From: Caulobacterales bacterium
Lineage (GTDB): Bacteria > Pseudomonadota > Alphaproteobacteria > Caulobacterales > Caulobacteraceae
DNA length: 64,000 bases
Assembly: GCA_016183935.1 (NCBI GenBank)
Contig: JACPDR010000027.1
Location: 20,720 to 84,719 of the forward strand
Reading direction: 5' to 3'
A model generated the notes under the pieces. That model saw only the letters and a list, made by a program, of their open reading frames with translations, was not told the origin of the DNA and ran no database searches. The position numbers and the translations under genes were made by a program. Below are positions 54,738-64,000 of the stretch, in pieces. Within the stretch, counting starts at the first letter, position 1, and each line of letters opens with the position of its first letter.

Positions 54738-55253
54738 ATGGAGATCGTCACCGCCCGACTGACGCTGCGCTCGGCCCGCCCGGACGATCTGGAGGGGATG
54801 CACGCCGTCCTGTCGGATCCGCGCGCCACCCGCTGGTGGTCGACCCCGCCGCACGACAGTCTCGACCAGACCGCAGCCTGGCTGGACAGCATGATCGCCA
54901 ACGGCCCCGACCACCCGGATTTCGTCATCGAGCGCCACGGAGTGGTGATCGGCAAGGCGGGCTTCTGGCGCCTGCCGGACGTGGGCTACATCCTGCATCC
55001 GGATCACTGGGGGCAGGGGCTGGCGAGCGAGGCGGTGGGGGCCGCCATCGACCATGTCTTCGCGACCCGGGATGTTGACGACCTGACCGCCGACGTCGAT
55101 CCCGACAACGCCGCGTCGATTCGCCTGCTGGAGCGGCTCGGCTTCTTGAAGACCGGCTTCGCCGAGCGGACCTGGAACGTCGGCGGGGCGTGGAAGAACA
55201 GCTTCTACTATGGACTTTCCCGGGCCGACTGGAGCGCGCGTCTCCAGACTTGA
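54738..55253 (+). CDS. RimJ/RimL-type N-acetyltransferase
   Basis: 171 aa: IVTARLTLRSARPDDLEGMH (the ETERLxLR-like start), WLDSMIANGPDHPDFVIERH, GYILHPDHWGQGLASEAVGA (CoA loop) and DPDNAASIRLLERLGFLKTG. The pattern matches the RimJ/RimL-like GNAT group, whose members acetylate ribosomal proteins or small amines; the substrate here is unknown. It lies upstream of rpmF. Confidence 0.86.
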   Translation: MEIVTARLTLRSARPDDLEGMHAVLSDPRATRWWSTPPHDSLDQTAAWLDSMIANGPDHPDFVIERHGVVIGKAGFWRLPDVGYILHPDHWGQGLASEAVGAAIDHVFATRDVDDLTADVDPDNAASIRLLERLGFLKTGFAERTWNVGGAWKNSFYYGLSRADWSARLQT

Positions 55254-55365
55254 ACTCCCGGGCGGGTTCAGGCATAAGCCCGCGCTCACGTGGCGGCTCT
55301 TCCGGGGGCCGCCGCAGTTGTTTTCGCGCTTTCCCAGCGCCCGACCCTAGAAGATTGAGACGGAC

Positions 55366-55548
55366 ATGGCCGTTCCGAAGCGCAAAGTATCGCCCTCGCG
55401 TCGCAACATGCGCCGCGCCCACGACTCGCTGGGCTCCAACCCGCACGTCGAGGACAAGGACACGGGCGAGCTGCGCCGCTCGCACCACATCGACCTGAAG
55501 ACCGGCACCTACCGCGGCCGCCAGGTCCTGACGCCGAAGGAAGACTAG
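55366..55548 (+). CDS. rpmF: Ribosomal protein L32
   Basis: Large-subunit protein, 60 aa, beginning [20 protein letters not shown], then [20 protein letters not shown]. It is the Cys-less form of L32, without the zinc-ribbon cysteines. A clear terminator follows, and no plsX or fab gene is next to it. Confidence 0.97.
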   Translation: MAVPKRKVSPSRRNMRRAHDSLGSNPHVEDKDTGELRRSHHIDLKTGTYRGRQVLTPKED

Positions 55549-55604
55549 GTCTTTCGACCGGTCCGGGCCCCAAGGTCGAATTCCGGGCCCGACGAAGCTT
55601 TTCA

Positions 55605-55634
55605 CGGCGCGCGAGTAGCCTCGCGCGCCGTTTT
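55605..55634 (+). terminator. Rho-independent terminator of rpmF
   Basis: An 11-bp perfect GC-rich stem (CGGCGCGCGAG with CTCGCGCGCCG), a TAGC loop and TTTT, about 57 bases after the rpmF stop. Confidence 0.92.
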
Positions 55635-55673
55635 CGTGCGTTCTGTCCGGCGAACCTACGCTGGAGACGCCCC

Positions 55674-56285
55674 ATGAACCGCCTCGTCGCTTCCGTCGCC
55701 GTCCTGTCGCTCGCCGCCTGCGGGGCGCCGCCCGCCGAACCTGAAGCGCCCGCCCGGCCGTCCGAACCCGCCTCGGCGCCCGCCGCGCCGACCGTCCCGG
55801 GGACGCCGGTCTCCGCCGCGAACAAGCTGACGGCCCAGGGTTACGGGCCGTTGCGCATCGGCATGACCGTGGCCGAGATCGAGGCGGCGATGGGGCCGGA
55901 CGCCGATCCGGACGCCGTGGGCGGACCCGAGCCCGAACGCTGCGACATGTTCCGCCCGGCGCGCGCGCCCGAAGGCCTGCTGGTCATGGTCATCGACGGG
56001 GTGCTGGACAGCGTCTGGGTGAGCCGGAACGCCGCCGTCGAGACCGACCGGGCGCTGAACGTCGGCGACACGGCGGCCGAGGTGAAACGGGTCTACGGCG
56101 CCGCCGCCGAGGTCGAGCCGCACAAGTACGCGGAGGCCCCGTCCGAATACATCACCGTCTGGTCGACGGCCGATCACCAGAGCGCCGCCGCGCGAGGCCT
56201 GAAATACGAGATCGGACCGGACGGCCGCGTCCAATCCATCGCCGGCGGCGGGCCCAGCACCCAGTATGTCGAGGGCTGCGCCTGA
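55674..56285 (+). CDS. Lipoprotein of unknown function
   Basis: 203 aa with a signal ending in the lipobox SLAAC, then a Pro/Ala/Glu-rich spacer (residues ~20-45) as an envelope linker. The folded part starts YGPLRIGMTVAEIEAAMGPD. CDMFRPARAPEGLLVMVIDG and a final Cys near the C-terminus suggest a disulfide. The IGMT opening resembles many small uncharacterised envelope domains; I cannot name it. Confidence 0.75.
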   Translation: MNRLVASVAVLSLAACGAPPAEPEAPARPSEPASAPAAPTVPGTPVSAANKLTAQGYGPLRIGMTVAEIEAAMGPDADPDAVGGPEPERCDMFRPARAPEGLLVMVIDGVLDSVWVSRNAAVETDRALNVGDTAAEVKRVYGAAAEVEPHKYAEAPSEYITVWSTADHQSAAARGLKYEIGPDGRVQSIAGGGPSTQYVEGCA

Positions 56286-56305
56286 AGGCGAAGGGCCGTC
56301 GCTCG

Positions 56306-57637
56306 ATGAGAACCTTCCGTCATCTGCTGGCGAACAACCTCGTCGCCAACATCACCAATTTCACGGTGTGGTTCGCCGTGACCTTCTGGGTCTTCCTGGA
56401 GACCCGGTCGGTGTTCGCCACCGGGATGATCGCGGGCTTCTACCTCGTACTGACGGCGGGGCTGGGATTCTGGCTCGGCAGCCTGGTCGATCATCATCGC
56501 AAGAAGCGGGTCATGCTCGGCTCGAGCATGGCCTCCTTCGCGCTCTACGGTCTGTCGCTGGCGGCCCACGAACTCGCCTCGGAAGGGGCGCTGGCCGACG
56601 TATCCGGCGCGCCGCTGTGGCTGTTCATCGGCCTGGTGATGTCGGGAGTCATCGCCGGCAATGTGCGCAGCATCGCCTTGCCGACGCTGGTGACGTTGCT
56701 GATTCCCGAGGACCGGCGCGACCGGGCCAATGGGCTGGTCGGCATGGTGACGGGGATCGGATTCCTGGCCACCTCGGCGGTCAGCGGCTTTCTCGTGGCC
56801 TGGGGCGGGATGCGCTACACCCTCATCTTCGCCCTGATCCTCACCTTGGCGGCCTTCCTGCACCTCCGGTTCGTGCGGGTGGATGAGCCGCAGTCCGAAG
56901 CGACCCCCGGCAAGGCGACCGAACCGCGGCGAGTCGATATCGCCGGGACGGTGCGGGTGATCGGGGCCGTGCCCGGCCTGTTCGCCCTGATCCTGTTCGC
57001 CAGCTTCAACAACTTCCTCGGCGGCGTCTTCATGGCGCTGATGGACGCCTACGGCCTGTCGTTGATGGCGGTTCAGGCGTGGGGGCTGCTGTGGGCCTTC
57101 GTCTCGTGCGCCTTCATCCTGAGCGGGATCGTCATCGCCCGGACCGGCCTCGGACCCAATCCGCTGCGCACGCTGATGATCGTGAACCTGATCGTCTGGT
57201 CGGTGAGCGCAGTCTTCACCCTCCAGTCCTCGATCCCGCTGCTCGCGGCGGGCTGTTTCATCTGGCTGTTCCTGGGCCCCTACGCCGAGGCGGCCGAGCA
57301 CACGACCCTGCAGAAGGTCGTCCCCTACGAGCGGCAGGGCAGGGTGTTCGGCTTCGCCCAGTCGGTCGAACAGGCCGCCTCGCCGCTGACGGCCTTCCTG
57401 ATCGGTCCCCTGACCCAGTTCTTCTTTATCCCGCTGATGACGACGGGCGCCGGCGCGGACGCGATCGGCGACTGGTTCGGCCGCGGCCCGGAGCGCGGCA
57501 TCGCCCTGGTATTCACCCTCGCCGGCGTGCTCGGGGTGGTGATGACGATCCTCGCCTTCAACTCGAAATACTATCGCCAGCTGTCGGCCGCCTACGCCCG
57601 CGGCCTCGCGCCGAACCCGGCGCCCGGCCCGGGGTAG
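56306..57637 (+). CDS. MFS transporter
   Basis: 443 aa with about 12 membrane helices and the MFS loop 2-3 motif LGSLVDHHRKKRVMLGSSMA. It begins RTFRHLLANNLVANITNFTV and a central RVDEPQSEATPGKATEPRR loop separates the halves. The general shape fits the enterobactin-exporter-like/MFS_3 branch, but no substrate can be given. It stands alone between a lipoprotein gene and eno. Confidence 0.85.
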   Translation: MRTFRHLLANNLVANITNFTVWFAVTFWVFLETRSVFATGMIAGFYLVLTAGLGFWLGSLVDHHRKKRVMLGSSMASFALYGLSLAAHELASEGALADVSGAPLWLFIGLVMSGVIAGNVRSIALPTLVTLLIPEDRRDRANGLVGMVTGIGFLATSAVSGFLVAWGGMRYTLIFALILTLAAFLHLRFVRVDEPQSEATPGKATEPRRVDIAGTVRVIGAVPGLFALILFASFNNFLGGVFMALMDAYGLSLMAVQAWGLLWAFVSCAFILSGIVIARTGLGPNPLRTLMIVNLIVWSVSAVFTLQSSIPLLAAGCFIWLFLGPYAEAAEHTTLQKVVPYERQGRVFGFAQSVEQAASPLTAFLIGPLTQFFFIPLMTTGAGADAIGDWFGRGPERGIALVFTLAGVLGVVMTILAFNSKYYRQLSAAYARGLAPNPAPGPG

Positions 57638-57723
57638 CGGGCGGACTGGACTCGCGGCGACGCCTTTCCTTGCTAGGGTCGAGCCTCGCGGGCTAAACCC
57701 CGCCTTCCGATCCTCTTCCCTGA

Positions 57724-59013
<1,290 letters not shown>

Positions 59014-59142
59014 GCTTCGGCCGGGGCCTGGCCTCGGCGGTTGTCCCGGGATGACCGGTTTTATGGTCAAGCTACGGTTCGTTAGGCATTTTCGGTCAGG
59101 ATTCATTGATTACGAGTCCACGCTCGGAAGGAGCGTCCGTCG

Positions 59143-59472
59143 GTGCCCGAACGGCTGAAGCCCTATTTCCCCTCGGCGATGTTGCTGTTGCTGATCGCCT
59201 ACCTGGGCGTTCAGGCCCTGACCGGGGAGCGAGGGCTGCTGAGCGGCGGCGCGCGCGACGCCATGCTGACGCAACGCGAGGCCCAGCTGGCCGGCATTCT
59301 CGAGCAGCGCCGCGATCTCGAGATTCGGGCCCGCTACCTGCGCGCCGACAGCCTGTCACGCGATCTGCTGGAGGAGCGCGCCCGGGCCGTGCTCGGTTTC
59401 GCCGACCCGCGCGACTACGTCATCCGGGTCTCTTCGCCCGCTTCGGATGCGACCGAAACGCCCACGGCGTGA
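59143..59472 (+). CDS. ftsB: Septum formation initiator, FtsB-like
   Basis: 109 aa with a single membrane helix (PSAMLLLLIAYLGVQAL) and then a predicted coiled coil (residues ~40-80, QREAQLAGILEQRRDLEIRA), as in DivIC/FtsB divisome proteins that bridge FtsL and FtsQ. LLEERARAVLGFADPRDYVI is the typical end. The start is GTG with AGGAG about nine bases upstream. Position between eno and pdhA supports the call. Confidence 0.9.
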   Translation: MPERLKPYFPSAMLLLLIAYLGVQALTGERGLLSGGARDAMLTQREAQLAGILEQRRDLEIRARYLRADSLSRDLLEERARAVLGFADPRDYVIRVSSPASDATETPTA

Positions 59473-59597
59473 ACTTTCGTTACAGCTTGGCCGGCCCGCT
59501 TTGCCTTTCGGGAACGAAGGCTGCTAAAGCCCCTTTCCGTAACGACAAGAGGCCCTGCATCTTGCCATTTGGCGAGGGCCCAGCCGGGAGATGACGG

Positions 59598-60624
59598 ATG
59601 GCGAAAGCCCCCGCCGCCAAAGCTGATTCCAGCAAGGCGACAAAGTTGCCCAATACGCCCCAGGCCTCGAAGGAGGACCTGCTGCGCTTCTATCGCGAGA
59701 TGGTGCTGATCCGCCGTTTCGAGGAGCGCGCAGGCCAGCTGTACGGCATGGGCCTGATCGGCGGCTTCTGCCACCTGTACATCGGCCAGGAAGCCGTGGC
59801 CGTGGGCGTTCAGGAGAGCGTCAAACAGGGCCACGACAAGATCATCACCGGCTACCGCGACCACGGCCACATGCTGGCCGCCGGCATGGACCCGAAAGAG
59901 GTCATGGCCGAGCTGACCGGCCGCATCGGCGGCTCGTCCAAGGGCAAGGGCGGGTCGATGCACATGTTCGACACCGCCACCGGCTTCTACGGCGGCCACG
60001 GCATCGTCGGGGCGCAGGTCGCGCTCGGCACCGGCCTGGCCTTCGCCGGCAAATACCGCGGCGATGACTCGGTCGCGTTCGTCTATTTCGGCGATGGTGC
60101 GGCCAACCAGGGCCAGGTCTACGAGAGCTTCAACATGGCCCAGCTGTGGAAGCTGCCGGCCATCTACATCATCGAGAACAACCAGTACGCCATGGGCACG
60201 AGCATCGAGCGCTCGTCGTCCGACGCAGCTCAGCGAGCGCGGCGCCAGCTTCGGCATTCCCGGCGAGCAGGTCGACGGCATGGACGTGCTGGCCGTGCGC
60301 GACGCCGTCGCCCGGGCGGTGAAGCGGGCGAGGGAAGGGGGCGGCCCCTTCATCCTCGAGATGAAGACCTACCGCTATCGCGGCCATTCCATGAGCGATC
60401 CGGCGAAGTACCGCACCAAGGAAGAGGTCGATCAGGTCAAGACGACCCGCGACCCGATCGACCATATCAAGACCCTGCTGGCCGCCGCCAAGGCGACCGA
60501 GGACGAGCTCAAGGCCATCGACAACGAGGTGAAGACCATCGTCGCCGAGGCCGTGCAGTTCGCCCAGGAAAGCCCGGAGCCGGACCCGTCCGAGCTCTAC
60601 ACCGACGTCTACGTGGAGGCCTGA
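59598..60624 (+). pseudogene. pdhA: Pyruvate dehydrogenase E1 alpha, frameshifted
   Basis: E1 alpha of the pyruvate dehydrogenase complex. The start frame reads correctly for ~208 codons ([40 protein letters not shown], and the thiamine-diphosphate motif [20 protein letters not shown] ending [15 protein letters not shown]). Homology then continues in the +1 frame from about 60223 ([40 protein letters not shown]) to the TGA at 60622-60624. Spacing against relatives suggests two bases missing near 60222. Unshifted, the frame has no stop and runs into pdhB. Error versus true lesion cannot be decided here. Confidence 0.88.
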
Positions 60625-60626
60625 CC

Positions 60627-62035
<1,409 letters not shown>

Positions 62036-62039
<4 letters not shown>

Positions 62040-62353
62040 GCGAACGCGAGGAATTCCAGCTGAAGACGCCGGACAGCGTCGCGGCCGATCCGGACGCCGT
62101 CGAGATCACCCGCATGTGGTGGTCGAAGGGCGAACCGGTCATGTCGATCAAGCCGGCCTTCAACGATCCCAAACAATACGGCCAGCTGCTGGCGATCGCG
62201 GCGAAGCACATGGCCCACGGCTATGCGGTGCGGCATGGCCACGACGAGCGTCAGGCGTACCACCTCATCCTTCAGGGCCTGAGCGAGGTCATCAAGGCCG
62301 ACAATGTCCAGACCGTCGCCGAGGCGACGGCCGGCGCGGGAGGGCATGCCTGA
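62036..62353 (+). CDS. DUF5076 family protein
   Basis: 105 aa: [40 protein letters not shown] and [14 protein letters not shown], matching DUF5076, an uncharacterised alphaproteobacterial family. It sits between pdhB and pdhC, overlapping pdhB by four bases (ATGA) and pdhC by one (TGATG), so all are co-translated. No function is known. Confidence 0.82.
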
Positions 62354-63636
62354 TGACCGATATCCTGATGCCCGCCCTGTCGCCGACGATGGAAGAAGGC
62401 GTGCTGGCCAAGTGGCACGTCAAGGTCGGAGACGTAGTCAAGGCCGGCGACGTCATCGCCGAGATCGAGACCGACAAGGCGACCATGGAGGTCGAGGCCG
62501 TCGACGAGGGCGAAGTGCTGGAAATTCTCGTGGCCGAAGGCTCCGAGGGCGTGAAGGTCAATACGCCGATCGCCCGGCTGAAGGACGAGGGCGGCGCGGC
62601 CGCCCCGGCTCCGAAAGCCGCCGCTCCGAAGGCCGAGGCCGAGGTCGCCAAGGCCGAACCCGCGAAGGTCGAATCCGCGCCTGCTCCGGCCGAGCCTGCG
62701 AAAGCCGCGCCGGCTCCGAAGGTCGAGGGCGAACGGGTCTTCGCCTCGCCGCTGGCCCGGCGCATCGCCGCCCAGAACGGCGTCGACCTGAAATCCATCA
62801 AGGGCACCGGCCCGCACGGCCGCATCGTCCGGCGCGATGTCGAGGCGGCTGGCAAGGGCGGCGCCAGGCCCGCCGCGACCGGCGCGGCGACCGCCGGAAT
62901 CGAGCCCCGCAAGGTGCTGTCGCTGGCCCAGATGGGCATCCCGGACGGCAGCTACGACCTGATCCCGCTGGACGGGATGAAGAAGGCCATCGCCCGGCGC
63001 ATGGTCGACTCCATCCAGAACGTGCCGCACTTCCCGCTCTACATCGACTGCGAGATCGACGCCCTGCTGGCCGCCCGCGCTCGGGTCAACGCCCTGCTCG
63101 AGAAGTCCGGGGTCAAGGTCTCGGTCAACGACTTCGTCATCAAGGCCGCCGCCATGGCCCTGAAGGCCGTGCCGGAAGCCAACGCCAGCTATTCGCCCGA
63201 GGGCATCGCCATGCACCACAACGCCGACGTGGCGATGGCGGTGGCGATCGAGGGCGGCCTGATCACCCCGATCATCTTCAAGGCCGAGACCAAGTCGCTG
63301 TCCCAGATCGCCACCGAGTCCAAGGACCTGGCCAAGCGCGCCCGCGACCGCAAGCTGAAGCCCGAGGAATTCCAGGGCGGCACCTTCTCGGTGTCCAACC
63401 TGGGCATGTTCGGCATCAAGGCCTTCGCCTCGATCATCAACGAACCCCAGGGCGCGATCATGAGCGTCGGGGCAGGGGAGCAGCGTCCGGTCGTCAAGGA
63501 CGGCCAGCTGGCCGTGGCCACCGTCATGACCGTGACCCTGACCTGCGATCACCGCGTCGTGGACGGGGCGACGGGCGCGCGCTTCCTGCAGGCGTTCAAG
63601 CCCCTGATCGAAGATCCCGTGACGATGCTGGCGTAG
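62353..63636 (+). CDS. pdhC: Dihydrolipoamide acetyltransferase E2 of pyruvate dehydrogenase
   Basis: Carries acetyl groups from E1 to CoA. The 427-aa protein has one lipoyl domain ([28 protein letters not shown]), an Ala/Pro/Lys-rich linker, a peripheral-subunit-binding domain ([35 protein letters not shown]) and the catalytic domain ending [18 protein letters not shown] with the active His-Asp. Its lipoyl domain closely resembles that of pdhB. Confidence 0.96.
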   Translation: MTDILMPALSPTMEEGVLAKWHVKVGDVVKAGDVIAEIETDKATMEVEAVDEGEVLEILVAEGSEGVKVNTPIARLKDEGGAAAPAPKAAAPKAEAEVAKAEPAKVESAPAPAEPAKAAPAPKVEGERVFASPLARRIAAQNGVDLKSIKGTGPHGRIVRRDVEAAGKGGARPAATGAATAGIEPRKVLSLAQMGIPDGSYDLIPLDGMKKAIARRMVDSIQNVPHFPLYIDCEIDALLAARARVNALLEKSGVKVSVNDFVIKAAAMALKAVPEANASYSPEGIAMHHNADVAMAVAIEGGLITPIIFKAETKSLSQIATESKDLAKRARDRKLKPEEFQGGTFSVSNLGMFGIKAFASIINEPQGAIMSVGAGEQRPVVKDGQLAVATVMTVTLTCDHRVVDGATGARFLQAFKPLIEDPVTMLA

Positions 63637-63646
63637 GGAAGAGACC

Positions 63647-64000
63647 GTGGCTGAATTCGACCTCATCGTCATCGGTTCCGGCCCCGGCGGCTATGTCGCC
63701 GCCATCCGGGCGTCGCAGCTGGGCCTGAAGACGGCCATCGTCGAGCGCGAGGCGCTGGGCGGCATCTGCCTGAACTGGGGCTGCATCCCGACCAAGGCGC
63801 TGCTCAAGTCGGGCGAGAAGTACGAGAGCCTGTCGCATCTGAAGGACTACGGCCTCTCGGCCGAGAAGGTCGGTTTCGACTTCGACGCCATCATCCAGCG
63901 CTCGCGCGGGGTGGCCGCCCAGATGAACAAGGGCGTCGCCTTCCTGATGAAGAAGCACAAGGTTGAGGTGATCGAGGGCACGGCGAAGCTGGAGAAGGGC
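63647..64000 (+). CDS. lpdA: Dihydrolipoamide dehydrogenase E3, partial (runs off the window)
   Basis: The first 118 residues of the FAD/NAD flavoprotein that reoxidises lipoamide. EFDLIVIGSGPGGYVAAIRA is the FAD-binding motif, and the redox-active disulfide is in GGICLNWGCIPTKALLKSGE. The start is GTG at 63647 with GGAAGAG upstream. It closes the visible pdhA-pdhB-DUF5076-pdhC-lpdA operon; the 3' end lies outside the window. Confidence 0.95.
   Translation, partial: MAEFDLIVIGSGPGGYVAAIRASQLGLKTAIVEREALGGICLNWGCIPTKALLKSGEKYESLSHLKDYGLSAEKVGFDFDAIIQRSRGVAAQMNKGVAFLMKKHKVEVIEGTAKLEKG

Overview
The window is a GC-rich alphaproteobacterial chromosome segment. Gene content and order point to Caulobacterales, most like Brevundimonas or a close relative. 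The supporting features are a PopA-type degenerate GGDEF protein, the run ispDF-dusB-ntrY-ntrX-dat-hfq-hflX-mazG, eno-ftsB-pdhA-pdhB-pdhC-lpdA with a lipoyl-bearing E1 beta, a two-CSD cold-shock protein and a stand-alone NDUFS4-like complex I subunit. The genus is inferred; no 16S gene is present. No insertion sequence, prophage, integrase, CRISPR array or rRNA was seen, so this is ordinary core chromosome with a few accessory single genes.

Layout. 1-6184: a Tat-type MsrB lipoprotein, PHA synthase with a small membrane protein overlapping it, a small lipoprotein, and glpX-recJ. 6270-9855: three tRNAs (Glu-UUC, Pro-UGG, Arg-UCU) interspersed with a double cold-shock-domain protein, a DUF192 lipoprotein, a Cys/Met PLP enzyme and the NDUFS4-like subunit. 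10023-16177: a 74-aa secreted or membrane peptide with its own terminator, exonuclease III, a coiled-coil protein, cystathionine beta-lyase, an orphan amino-acid-binding lipoprotein beside a dicarboxylate/amino-acid symporter, and a mercaptopyruvate sulfurtransferase. 16336-20773: a lipopolysaccharide inner-core block, kdsA-hldE-hldD plus a DUF3089-like protein. 20770-30030: two ArsR-type regulator/SRPBCC modules on either side of recG and sdhE-mfd-GNAT. 30073-35579: popA, a YihY protein, tusA-like/pncC and a fused MFS-spermidine-synthase-like protein.

35576-46621: ispDF (reverse strand), then dusB-ntrY-ntrX-dat tightly overlapped, then hfq and hflX. Converging on these are a GPH-type transporter, mazG and a low-GC orphan gene. 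The ntrB-ntrC pair usual between dusB and ntrY in alphaproteobacteria is absent. 46766-54706: cell-wall peptidase, HELTH protein, VOC protein, LigB-type dioxygenase, DoxX, acyl-CoA/ACP synthetase, lipA-coq10-like-FAD oxidoreductase-GNAT. 54738-64000: GNAT, rpmF, lipoprotein, MFS, eno, ftsB and the pyruvate dehydrogenase operon, with lpdA running off the end.

The most striking anomalies lie in the pdh operon. pdhA carries a frameshift near 60222 that, read literally, fuses its first ~208 codons to pdhB. pdhB carries a perfect 27-bp tandem duplication that repeats nine residues. Other points of interest are a perfect 31-bp inverted pair of a REP-like hairpin element with a third copy between hfq and hflX, a DUF3089-like protein whose expected nucleophile serine is glutamate, NtrX without a GAFTGA loop, and a HELTH-motif protein translationally coupled to a VanY-like peptidase. 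I did not find a clearly new multi-gene defence or biosynthetic system.
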